Source: Bradyrhizobium archetypum (GTDB lineage: Bacteria; Pseudomonadota; Alphaproteobacteria; Rhizobiales; Xanthobacteraceae). Taken from it: a DNA stretch of 64,000 bases. Location of the stretch: the NCBI RefSeq assembly GCF_013114835.1, contig NZ_JAAVLW010000001.1, positions 1-64,000 of the forward strand, given 5' to 3'. The translations under genes were made by a program, and so were the position numbers. This document shows positions 51,001-59,164 of this stretch, piece after piece. Position 1 is the stretch's first letter; each line of letters opens with the position of its first letter. The notes below the pieces were generated by a model. That model did not search any database, was not told the origin of the DNA, and saw only the letters and a list, made by a program, of their open reading frames with translations.

Positions 51001-54000
51001 CGAGGCCGCGGAGCCACTTGGCCAGCATGAGTTGGATCTGACATTCCGCGAATATGAGACCGGCTATGTAAAATTCGATCTGACCTTGTATGCACAAGAT
51101 CAGGACGATGAAATTGCCCTCCAGCTCGCGTATGCGGAAGACATATTTTCCAGCGATCTGATTCTCCGCATGGCCGACAATCTGCGCTGTCTAATTGCAG
51201 CCTGCGTTGAGAAGCCGCTTGCGCCTATCAAGGATCTGAGCTTCCTCAGCGCGTCAGACGTCACTATGCTGGACTCGCTGAATAGCTCGGCGCAGCCATA
51301 TGAGAGTGAATGTCCGCTTATCGAAGCGTTTGAGCAAATCAGCGTCTCAAATCCCAGCCAGGTGGCATATTTTGGTGATTTCGGTGAGATCACATTCGAC
51401 CAGCTGCGTGAGCGCGTAACAGCTATCAGGTCGGTACTGCGGGCTTCTAGCGTGGGGGCTGGCCATATGGTCGCCATGCTGGTCGACCGGTCGCCTGACG
51501 TGGCCGCTGTTATTCTTGCGGCACGAGCCTTGCAGTCCATTGTTGTCCCTATATCGCCGGATTATCCGCGTGATCGGATCGAAAATATCTTGCGAGATAG
51601 TCAGGCAAAGCTTTTGGTTCACGCAAATACCTCTGATCCTGGTTTTGACGTGCCGTCGATTTGTCTGTTGAACCTTGAAGGGTGCGGCGTGCCCGCGCAC
51701 GAGTTCGAGTGCAGCGACAGACCATCAGATCAGGGAATTGCGAGCCTCATATATACCTCGTCCTCAACCGGGAAGGCGAAGGGGGTTCTTATACCGGAAT
51801 TGGCAATTCTCAATCGACTGAACTGGATGTGGCGACGCTTTCCTTTCGACAGTACCGACGTGATGGTTGTCCAGAAGTCCGCATCACTTGTTGCGTCGGC
51901 ATGGGAGTACTTTGGGGGGCTTCTGAGAGGTGTACCCACGCTGATCTTGACCCAAGAGCAGTTGCTGGATCCAGATCTGTTGTTGTGCATGTTGGCGAGA
52001 CGTCGCGTGACACACTTATTTGCCTCGCCGCCACTCCTGTCCGGCCTTATTGCTTCCCAAGAACGGCATGCGCGACCAACCGCCTTGCGGTTGGTCACAA
52101 GCAGCGCCGAACCGATGCCTTCCTGGCTCCCGGTTCGCTGGCGTGCATATTTCCCGGACGTGCCGTTGTGGAACTTCTATGGTGCTACGGAATGTGCATC
52201 CAATGCAGCGGTTTACGAAATATCGCATGCCTACGACGGCTCGCCGCTCGTCCCCATTGGGCGCCCAATCGATAACGTCAAACTCTACGTGCTCGATGCA
52301 CAGTTGAAGAGAGTCCCTGTCGGTGCCGCCGGTGAACTCTGCATCGCGGGACGCTGCGTGAGCGCTGGATACTGGCGGGATCAAGATCGGACCAACCGCT
52401 GTTTCGTGCCGAATCCGTATGATGACGGACAATACAGCGTTCTTTATCGTAGTGGCGATATCGCACGCATCTCAACCAGCGGCCTTCTCGAGATTTGCGG
52501 CCGATCGGACAACCAGGTCAAAATACGGGGCTTTCGCATCGAGCTGGAGGAGATCGAAACGGTCCTTGAGTCTCATCCGGCAATCGCAAAAGCCGCGGTC
52601 GTCGCAGAAGGCGCGGATGACCATCGTCGCTTGGCTGCTACCTTGGTTCCGGCTCGCGATGGTCTCAGCTCTGGAGATATTGTCACTCACCTGCGCCACA
52701 CATTGCCGTCCTACATGATTCCCGCCGACTTCCGTTTGGTTGATACTATCCCTCTTACGGCGAGCGGAAAGATAGATCGTGCTCGCCTGTCGTCCGTTCC
52801 TTACCGCGGGGTCGGGCCTGTTCCATCTGCTGAGCCCAGCACCAGGAAGGAGCGTATTCTTGCTGGAATCTGGCAAGATCTATTACGCGCCAAGTGGGTC
52901 GGAATCGATCAGAGCTTCTTTGATATCGGCGGAGACTCTCTTCTGGGCGTGCGCTGCGTCACGCTGGCGCGCAAAGCCGGACTGAATCTTACTGTCGACC
53001 AAATCTATCGAACACCGACCATCAGGGAATTGGCGGCAGACGGAGCGGCGGTTACACTCCATACCTTCCCTTTCGCAGATGCCTCATTGCCGGTTATCCC
53101 CGCAATCTCATCTTGGAACCGTCTTGTCGGCTTCGATGAGCATTTCAATATCGGCGATCTGTTCTTCTTGCCCGGCGGCGTCCTCAATATCCGAATCCTG
53201 GAGCGCGCCCTTGCCCGTGTCATGGATAGGCACGAAGGCCTCAGACTCCGTATTGCCCGAACAGACGATGGTCTACGTCTGACAATCGGACCTTCCGTGG
53301 CCGAACGCCTCGTGGAGGAGATCGATCTTGTCGGAATGCCCGGCCTACAGCAGCGTAAGGCAATCGAGAGCGTCTCAGCAAGACGTCAACATATGTTTCG
53401 GTTTGACGGCCAGACGCCTCTTGTTAACGTCACCGTGTTCCGCACATCGGAAGGCGGCGATTACTATCTGCTGGTCCTGATGCATCATTTTGTAGCGGAC
53501 GGGATAGGCTATCGACTGTTTTTGGAAGCATTGGATGCGGCGTACGACGCCCTTGCCTCAGGCCACGCCGTGAGTGGTCCTGAGAACATACAAATGCTCT
53601 CTCCATGGTTGAAGCGCCTTGAGCGCTACGCCAACTGCGAAGCGCCAGCCGAACTCAAATTCTGGGAGAGCATTGACTATCCTCAGTTCAATTTTCATAT
53701 CAGCGACACTCCATCGGGCGGCACGAGCTTTTCGAAAGTGACCGCAAGAGAGCTTCACTATGCACGCCTTGAAGGTCGCGTGGATGAAGCAAATTGCCGA
53801 CCGCTTTGGGAGGGTCAGGCCAAATACCATCTCGAGATTGACAAAGAAGCGACAGCTGATCTGCTCAATATCACAGCCAGATTGGCGCATTGTCAGGACG
53901 TTGATGTGTTTCTTGCCGCCATATCTGGCGCCTTTGGACGCGTTTTCGGCAACTATTCGCTCTGGATTGATAGCCTTACCTCAAGTCGAGGTCGGTTGTT

Positions 54001-54505
54001 TGACGATCTCGATCCATCTCAGATCATCGGCCATATCAGCGAGCTCGTTCCGCTTCCCTTGAGTCTCAACGGAACGGAGCCCCGTCGCGATCGTGCTCGT
54101 TCAGTATACCGCCAGCGCAATGCCCTGCCGCGCAGGGGAATAGGCTTACGGGCCATGAAGTTCCTAAACCGAGATCCGGCCGTGCGGAGCCGGATCGATC
54201 GCCTGCCCCTCCCCCGAATTGGATTGAACTATCGAGCTGGTTTGCAGCGCCATTTTCCACGCCGTCTCTTAGGCAAGGAACCTTCTCCACTTTGGATCGG
54301 CGAAGACATGGATGAAGCGGCCGCGATTCACCTCTTCTGGTTCGATGTCGGATATCAAGCCGGCCATCTCCAGATCGAAACCAAGTATGATCCAACCGAG
54401 GTCGGTTATGAGGTGACCCGCAACCTTTGCACGGTGTTGCAACAGGAGCTGTTGCAGACGATCAGCGAATTCGGAAGAGCTCGCGACACTTTCATCCATG
54501 AATGA
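48038..54505 (+). CDS. Nonribosomal peptide synthetase, A-PCP-C-A-PCP-C
   Basis: This 2155-residue enzyme is open throughout. A1 (about 15-545): LAYILFTSGSTGKPKGA at 163, YRTGDLG, VKIRGHRIELGEIEARL, PLTRNGKVD; pocket read by eye D-I-W-Q-S-V-H-D-G-K, an alpha-amino acid with an acidic pocket residue. PCP1 has Ser585 (LGGDSLRA). C1 (about 640-1080) reads AHEIIIDAWS at 770 instead of HHxxxDG, so the catalytic second His is Glu. A2 (about 1090-1590) has YTSSSTGKAKGV and VASAWEYFG, with Val where Asp235 should be. PCP2 carries Ser1634. The terminal C/E-like domain (1660-2155) has intact HHFVADG at 1816. No thioesterase is present. The terminal C domain or a partner may release the product. The next gene overlaps. 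Confidence 0.93.
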   Translation: MPTENRSSKNQLVELQPIDPITAIDHLARSDPERVALRYGADELTYKALRLRSDALARTLRERGANGIVVGYWGERDLDWATAVVAILRAGATYLPLDPSLPASRTSFMIEQSRCALIIGPDQPDSLSKLQASSKGTTQFIAIEAALREGQTSPVVPPSREDGLAYILFTSGSTGKPKGAMIERAALNNHLVAKIDALTLSRTDCIAQTASHCFDISLWQLLAGLCVGASIAIIDDATLKSPVFLQNAIQGYGVTVVQFVPSMLAIFVEYLQSLAAAERALDSLRIISTVGEPLTPGLARAWLALYPRVPILNHYGPTECADGVTHHLVSVAPALADPYVPIGKQISNVVVYVADGPRLCNTGEVGEICVSGVGVAAGYINDDVRTKDAFGPNPFSNNPSFQRLYRTGDLGRVRSDGLLECLGRRDRQVKIRGHRIELGEIEARLAAHHLVRGAVAVASVCAGVKLMARDITRAEGDTGSRRLIAYVSAPAEVTEGELQNFLAEALPTYMLPERIIHVGGIPLTRNGKVDFAALPDPTSVRPPMSTPFEEPQTELEAQLCQIWCGVLRIENIGVNDQFMSLGGDSLRAMLILGQLKTKLGVRTDFRLVLNGTIRSLAASISARVDSKPCTAPTHGKLMRSPLTRVQEHLWFLWQLDPSARNYIIQGGLRVRGMIDLAAFNRAWTDVVHSHQALSACFIDEDGPVQLFDAPQDASLELTDASHLTAQEAEELIAELRRTELNGSFDLSQGHLFRARMIRFGPDNHLILITAHEIIIDAWSISVLLRDLRQRYVDAAAFLPENRASLSTYAAWETQHVTAEALANQRSYWRRQIGDDPPVLSIGTGRARPQTNSYRGASHPVLLGSKLSNQVREFARRHSCTTSTTLLACFKLLLRTYSGQDDIIVGIPHVVRDQPGSAEIVGFFLNMLPIRTAIDVGESFAVHALRVQGLVSDAIANSAYPFGWMVRDTRLHREAGRSPIFQVMFNMYSEAAEPLGQHELDLTFREYETGYVKFDLTLYAQDQDDEIALQLAYAEDIFSSDLILRMADNLRCLIAACVEKPLAPIKDLSFLSASDVTMLDSLNSSAQPYESECPLIEAFEQISVSNPSQVAYFGDFGEITFDQLRERVTAIRSVLRASSVGAGHMVAMLVDRSPDVAAVILAARALQSIVVPISPDYPRDRIENILRDSQAKLLVHANTSDPGFDVPSICLLNLEGCGVPAHEFECSDRPSDQGIASLIYTSSSTGKAKGVLIPELAILNRLNWMWRRFPFDSTDVMVVQKSASLVASAWEYFGGLLRGVPTLILTQEQLLDPDLLLCMLARRRVTHLFASPPLLSGLIASQERHARPTALRLVTSSAEPMPSWLPVRWRAYFPDVPLWNFYGATECASNAAVYEISHAYDGSPLVPIGRPIDNVKLYVLDAQLKRVPVGAAGELCIAGRCVSAGYWRDQDRTNRCFVPNPYDDGQYSVLYRSGDIARISTSGLLEICGRSDNQVKIRGFRIELEEIETVLESHPAIAKAAVVAEGADDHRRLAATLVPARDGLSSGDIVTHLRHTLPSYMIPADFRLVDTIPLTASGKIDRARLSSVPYRGVGPVPSAEPSTRKERILAGIWQDLLRAKWVGIDQSFFDIGGDSLLGVRCVTLARKAGLNLTVDQIYRTPTIRELAADGAAVTLHTFPFADASLPVIPAISSWNRLVGFDEHFNIGDLFFLPGGVLNIRILERALARVMDRHEGLRLRIARTDDGLRLTIGPSVAERLVEEIDLVGMPGLQQRKAIESVSARRQHMFRFDGQTPLVNVTVFRTSEGGDYYLLVLMHHFVADGIGYRLFLEALDAAYDALASGHAVSGPENIQMLSPWLKRLERYANCEAPAELKFWESIDYPQFNFHISDTPSGGTSFSKVTARELHYARLEGRVDEANCRPLWEGQAKYHLEIDKEATADLLNITARLAHCQDVDVFLAAISGAFGRVFGNYSLWIDSLTSSRGRLFDDLDPSQIIGHISELVPLPLSLNGTEPRRDRARSVYRQRNALPRRGIGLRAMKFLNRDPAVRSRIDRLPLPRIGLNYRAGLQRHFPRRLLGKEPSPLWIGEDMDEAAAIHLFWFDVGYQAGHLQIETKYDPTEVGYEVTRNLCTVLQQELLQTISEFGRARDTFIHE

Positions 54506-55898
54506 GCCGGATGCTGAATTCGCCGTCGAGAGCGATAGCGATATCTTGCCAAATAAACGGCAGCACATCGATCTCTCGGACTCCACTCTCGTGCGCCTTA
54601 TCCTGCGGCTCGCCATTCCGTCTGTTGTTGGCTTATCGATCAACGCGTTACAGGAGGTCGTCAACGCGATCTTTGTTGGCGCACTCGGCGCGCAGGCGAT
54701 CGCAGCTGTCAGCATGACCTTGCCGATCGTGTTCCTGCTCGCGGCAGTCGGACAGGGGATCGGTGTTGGAACAGCGTCGTTCGTATCTCGTCATCTTGGC
54801 GCCGGCGAGTATCTGGAGGCGAGTCGAGGCGCGAGTACTGCACTCGCGCTCGCCGCTCCGATCGGTATCTTTCTTACCGTCGCTCTTCTTCTAAATCTGC
54901 GAGGGATCTTCGTAACGCTCGGGGCCACTCCAACCATCATGCCCGTGGCGCTCGACTACGCGGCGACGCTTTTGTTCGGGTACACCCTGATGCTTCTAAA
55001 CATCGTCAACGGCTTCATCGTCAGAGCCGAAGGCAATACACGATTCAGCATGTGGACAATGATTACCTCCTTCATACTCAATGCTGTGCTTGATCCCGTC
55101 TTCATATTCCTACTGGACCTCGGTGTGCGAGGCGCAGCCCTCGCAACGCTGGTATCTCAGATCGCTGCTATTAGCCTCTATATCGCGTATTATATGAAGC
55201 TTCGCGGAATAGTCCTCATTAGGATATCTCACATCTCGTTGCGAGCCGATCGCATCAGACAGCTAGCTTTCATAGGGGCGCCGGCGACCCTGACCAGTGT
55301 TCTATCTGCTGTTGCTGTTATGCTTTTGTACGGGGCTGCTGCGCCGTTCGGCGACAATTCCATCGCGGCGGTGGGAATAGCTGTACGAATCTTGACGATC
55401 GGAGCACTGCTTATCACCGGCTTCTGTACAGGGTCTCAAGCTGTCCTGGGGTTCGGTTGGGGCGCGCGCGACTTTGCTCGGGTATTAAAGGCTGCGAAGT
55501 TCATACTCTCCATGACTGTGGCTCTTTCCGTTGCGTATTCTGCGGCCGTTGTGAGTTTTGTCCGGCCCTTGGTCAGCCTGTTCAGCGATAGCGAAAAGGT
55601 CACCGAAATAGCCGTCTCGGCCTGCGTGGTCTTCCATCTCTTTTTTGGACTTTTCGGTATTCAGAGTTTCGTGACGACGATGCTTCAGTCGTTCGGGAGA
55701 GCACGCCTCAGTGCGATTGTGTCCTTGTCGAGGCAGGGCTTTCTCTTCATACCGGCCGTAATGTTATTCCCGCTCATATGGGGCTTCAACGGACTGTTGG
55801 CCAGTCAGGCAATCGCTGAACTGGGCGCCGGAATGATCGCGCTGTTCGTCATCTTCCACCAGTTCGCTGAGCTCAAACGAGCGCTCCGGGATGCTTAG
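54498..55898 (+). CDS. MATE-family exporter coupled to the NRPS
   Basis: This 466-residue inner-membrane protein has two MatE repeats (IPSVVGLSINALQEVVNAIFVGALGAQAIAAVSMTLP...GTASFVSRHLGAGE; then AAPFGDNSIAAVGIAVRILTIGALLITGFCTGSQAVLGFGWGARD). Its ATG overlaps the last codons of the NRPS (ATGA type overlap of eight bases), so expression is coupled and export of the peptide product is the natural inference. It belongs to the DinF/VmrA-like MATE branch rather than being a close copy of the MATE gene at 12913. It is intact. Confidence 0.92.
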   Translation: MNEPDAEFAVESDSDILPNKRQHIDLSDSTLVRLILRLAIPSVVGLSINALQEVVNAIFVGALGAQAIAAVSMTLPIVFLLAAVGQGIGVGTASFVSRHLGAGEYLEASRGASTALALAAPIGIFLTVALLLNLRGIFVTLGATPTIMPVALDYAATLLFGYTLMLLNIVNGFIVRAEGNTRFSMWTMITSFILNAVLDPVFIFLLDLGVRGAALATLVSQIAAISLYIAYYMKLRGIVLIRISHISLRADRIRQLAFIGAPATLTSVLSAVAVMLLYGAAAPFGDNSIAAVGIAVRILTIGALLITGFCTGSQAVLGFGWGARDFARVLKAAKFILSMTVALSVAYSAAVVSFVRPLVSLFSDSEKVTEIAVSACVVFHLFFGLFGIQSFVTTMLQSFGRARLSAIVSLSRQGFLFIPAVMLFPLIWGFNGLLASQAIAELGAGMIALFVIFHQFAELKRALRDA

Positions 55899-55899
55899 T

Positions 55900-56250
55900 C
55901 TCGAAGGCGGTTCTGGTGAATACCTCGTCAAAATGCTTCTTATCGAACTCGCGGAGAGGCCATTCGGGCATAATCGAAGACATTGCTGTGAAAGGCCCAG
56001 AGCTCTTTTGCAAGCCGTTGCAGCGGCGGCGGTACGACAAGATGAGCGGCCACGGTGTTTGACCAGACGGTATCGCCGCGAATTGGGGATTACACGAATG
56101 CGCCTTTTGACGCCGAAAAGGTCGAGAGGCAATGGTGCGGAGCGTGAGAAGGCGGCTCTTGCCCTTGGTGCGGGCTCGATATGGCGCAGGCCTGCAGACA
56201 TAATCTGGCGTCGAAAGACAACACCGATTCACGAGCTCAAGCGGTACATG
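55900..56250 (-). pseudogene. TauD/TfdA dioxygenase remnant
   Basis: The minus strand reads RGDTVWSNTVAAHLVVPPPLQRLAKELWAFHSNVFDYA and, after a shift, EFDKKHFDEVFTRTAFETKHPG, matching residues about 128-195 of the intact TauD-like protein at 15025-15945. Both metal-ligand regions are missing. It is convergent with the NRPS-linked MATE gene. Confidence 0.65.
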
Positions 56251-56289
56251 TGCTGCCGGCACTGCTCTGAAGTTACAAGGCTCCTTTCA

Positions 56290-56432
56290 AGCGCAGCCAT
56301 CTGGTTGCACTGCGCCCCAAACAAATCATCGATCGCCGATACCCGATCCGCGATGCCGAACGCGATCGATGGCGTTGTCCGCGGGGTTTCATGGACGGGG
56401 CAAAGGTTGTAATGGGCGACGTTCAGGCTCAC
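56290..56432 (-). mobile_element. IS1-like transposase C-terminal scrap
   Basis: The minus strand reads AHYNLCPVHETPRTTPSIAFGIADRVSAIDDL, matching the HYNFCRxHxTLRxTPAMAAGITDRLWSxEDL end of an IS1-like transposase. No other part is visible. Confidence 0.5.
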
Positions 56433-56556
56433 GGCTGCGCCGTAGTGATCCAGCTTTTGAGATGGTGAGCCGCTTATTGCTCATGCGGAGCGCAAGGTGC
56501 TCCACATCATCGGCCGGAATGTTCTAGGACCGCATTTGAGACGGATCGAAGCGTGC

Positions 56557-57885
56557 ATGGCTAAACAATTTACTCGGCGAAGTTCGAAGCCGACCCTCCT
56601 TGCGGCAGACGAAGGCTTGACCAGCCATGCCGTGTTGGGCGCGACGATCGGCAATATGCTCGAATTCTACGATTTCGGGACCTATAGCTTTTTCGCCATC
56701 CAGATTGGTCACGCGTTCTTCCCGGCGAAGGATCAGTTCGCCAGCCTGATGCTGTCGCTCGCGACCTTCGGAGCGGGTTTCGTGACCAGACCCATCGGCG
56801 CCATTGTGATCGGCTCGTACTCGGATCGAGTCGGACGCCGGCCCGCAATGACCGCCAGTTTTGTCATGATGAGCGTCGCGATACTCGTGATTGCTGTGAT
56901 GCCCTCGTACGATACGATAGGGATCGCCGCTCCGTTGTTGGTGATTTTCGCGCGTTTGGTGCAGGGCTTCGCCCTGGGAGGCGAAGTCGGTCCGACGACC
57001 GCCTATCTGATGGAAGCGGCCCCGGCCGGACGCCGGGGCCTTGCTGTCTCGTTTCAGCCTGCCAGCCAACAAATAGCTGCAACGGCCGGAGCGCTGGTCG
57101 GAGAAATACTCTCCCTCACCATGACAAGCGAGTCGCTGGATGCGTACGGATGGCGGATCGCGTTTCTGCTCGGTGCCTGTACGCTGCCGGTCGGACTTTG
57201 GTTGCGCAGGTCCCTACCCGAAACGCTGCACCGACCTGAAGCGTCGGCCCTCGCCGTCGAGCCCGCAAGGAAATTGCGTGCCAGCCGCCGCATGATGAGC
57301 TTGGGATTGATCATTTTGGCCAGCTGCACGATTATCACCTATGTCACGGAATATATGACGACTTATGCACTGAACACCCTGCAAGTTGCCGCGCCTCTCG
57401 CCTTTGCGACCACGGTCGTCAGCAATGCAGTAGGCATTGCTGCCGCACTCTTGGGCGGTTGGCTCGCAGATCGGGCGGGACGCCGGCCCATCATGATATG
57501 GCCGCAGATCGCCGCGCTGCTGATGACCTATCCGGTATTCTTTTGGATCGTAGAGAGCCGCAGCCCCATGGCGCTTCTCGGAGGTCTCGGCGCGCTCACC
57601 CTTATCGGAACGATCCCGTATAGCGCCTTCTATGTCGGTATGGCCGAAGCCTTGCCCAAGCGCATCCGCGGCGGCGCTTTCGCGACGATCTACGCTGTTG
57701 CGATAGCGACCTTCGGAGGCACAGCTCAACTGATCGTCGCTTGGCTCACCCACGTTACTGGGAACGCGCTGGCGCCTGCTTGGTACATGCTTGTCGCTAC
57801 CGCGGCCGGGCTCTGCGCCATGCTGATGATGCCCGAGACGGCACCGTCGAAAACTGTGGCCGCCGCGAACACGCGGAGCCCGTAA
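56557..57885 (+). CDS. MFS transporter of the metabolite:H+ symporter (MHS) family
   Basis: This 442-residue inner-membrane symporter belongs with the CitA/ProP/ShiA-type carriers of organic acids or osmolytes. Marks are GATIGNMLEFYDFGTYSFFAIQIGHAFFP in helix 1, ATFGAGFVTRPIGAIVIGSYSDRVGRRPAMTASF (the MFS D-R-x-G-R-R loop), LVQGFALGGEVGPTTAYLMEAAPAGRRG and GGWLADRAGRRPIMIW in the second half. The substrate is not predictable with confidence; citrate or a related tricarboxylate is plausible. ATG 56557 fits the family start; the ribosome site is weak. It is intact. Confidence 0.9.
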   Translation: MAKQFTRRSSKPTLLAADEGLTSHAVLGATIGNMLEFYDFGTYSFFAIQIGHAFFPAKDQFASLMLSLATFGAGFVTRPIGAIVIGSYSDRVGRRPAMTASFVMMSVAILVIAVMPSYDTIGIAAPLLVIFARLVQGFALGGEVGPTTAYLMEAAPAGRRGLAVSFQPASQQIAATAGALVGEILSLTMTSESLDAYGWRIAFLLGACTLPVGLWLRRSLPETLHRPEASALAVEPARKLRASRRMMSLGLIILASCTIITYVTEYMTTYALNTLQVAAPLAFATTVVSNAVGIAAALLGGWLADRAGRRPIMIWPQIAALLMTYPVFFWIVESRSPMALLGGLGALTLIGTIPYSAFYVGMAEALPKRIRGGAFATIYAVAIATFGGTAQLIVAWLTHVTGNALAPAWYMLVATAAGLCAMLMMPETAPSKTVAAANTRSP

Positions 57886-58315
57886 CAGCTTTGGACAATG
57901 CGATACCGGGTTACGCTCCAGAGGTTCCCAATCTAATGATGCGTGCATCGGCTTCCGCTCTTTGCGGAGCCGGCCTGCCAGACGAAGGCCGACGCGACGA
58001 TGCCGGGAGGATGGGCGCCGCGGCTGTAGCGACGTAAGCCTGCGTCCAGCCGGAACGATTGCTTTCACCTGTTCGTCCGAAGTTGGTGCGCACCGTTTTC
58101 GATCTAAAGGCGGCGAGAGAATTTCTCTCCGCTGAACTTTCATTCGTGCTCACTGCGACTAATTGCCCGATCAGGCCGTTTTGCTGCAAGCACTACATTG
58201 CAGCACAGCCGTATCAGACTAAGTCGGTCAAACCTGGTACTGGCGTGGCTGGATGCCGAAGCGTTTCGGAAACTGCTTCATATCGTGTCCCTTGCGATGA
58301 GGATGCATTGTTAAG
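57886..58315. other. Gap without a recognised gene
   Basis: Short ORFs only; the apparent large minus-strand ORF 57214-58143 is mostly antisense to the MFS gene. No clear repeat. Confidence 0.35.
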
Positions 58316-58579
58316 CTAATGCCGTATCGCATACCACGTCATCCGCGACATTTCGTGTAAGAGATCGCGGTAGAAAATCGCTTCGTGACCATGCTTGATG
58401 GGTATGCTTCCTACGGACCGCCGGAACGCCAGCATCCAAACAGTTTCTGTGATATGGACCCCGAACGCCCAAGCTGCAGCGTCTTTGTGAGCGATCGCCG
58501 CGCGGAGGGCCCCGAAATCGCTCGATGGTGAAAGAGGATGTCGACGCGGAGCGTATGGAAGGCGCCGTACCGCCTTCAT
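58316..58579 (-). CDS. Unrecognised short protein or fragment
   Basis: The 87-residue ORF contains a natural-looking segment, AAIAHKDAAAWAFGVHITETVWMLAFRRSVGSIPIKHGHEAIFYRDLLHEMSRMTWY, with an aromatic-rich helix. I do not recognise a family. It may be the C-terminal part of a larger lost gene. Confidence 0.3.
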   Translation of the reverse strand: MKAVRRLPYAPRRHPLSPSSDFGALRAAIAHKDAAAWAFGVHITETVWMLAFRRSVGSIPIKHGHEAIFYRDLLHEMSRMTWYAIRH

Positions 58580-58622
58580 GCTGTCGACCCATGAGCCCGC
58601 TTAACTATTGAGATTAGGAGGC

Positions 58623-58775
58623 ATGGCTCTTTCTGCGAAAAAGGCAAAGGCAGAGCCCGCCTTTCGCTTCTATCTGCTCTTCGACAAGATCCATCGAGAG
58701 GACATTCTGCACCACGCCTATGCGCTGGCCCGCGCCAATGCGGGAGCACCGGGCGTGGACGGACAGAGAAAAAAG
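58623..58775 (+). pseudogene. Group II intron reverse transcriptase/maturase, N-terminal fragment
   Basis: Starting at ATG 58623 with AGGAGG directly upstream, the product reads [48 protein letters not shown], the RT-0/RT-1 region of bacterial group II intron-encoded proteins. The homology stops right after GVDGQ, so the catalytic YADD region, maturase and the intron's 3' end are lost. The flanking RNA domains are not recognisable here. Confidence 0.75.
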
Positions 58776-59164
58776 AGTTCTCGCGTCCAAACCCAGCTTA
58801 TGCCGCCTGGCCTCACGGTTACCGAGTGAAGTCGAAACTGATTGGCTCGCCGCCAGCGGAAAGCCTTTTCTCGAACCCAATACCGCGCCGCCAGTGCAGA
58901 GCTACAGAATCCTCGGTGATTAGCACTACTTTGGCAGGTTCGTGAGTTTGGTGAGCTTATCAGCATTGAAATGGACGGCATTGGAGGCTTCCGCCTGCTT
59001 GAGGTAAGTGGCCACCCCCGCGCTGTCTACGCGGACAGGTCGAATACGGCGAATACGCCTTGCAAACGACCCGTGCGTGGTCGGAGAGGAGCGACGCTAT
59101 CTCGACTATCACGTCACAGATATCCGGAGGCTCGAGATTCGGGCGGAGCGGCGGAAGGACATGC
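58776..59164. other. Gap without a recognised gene
   Basis: A plus-strand frame near 59040-59214 (VVGEERRYLDYHVTDIRRLEIRAERRKDML) looks protein-like but is not recognisable. No other feature was seen. Confidence 0.3.

Noticed and set aside
57214..58143. 309-codon minus-strand ORF
   Set aside because: It is mostly antisense to the well-supported MFS gene (56557-57885) and has arginine/histidine-rich composition of a shadow frame.
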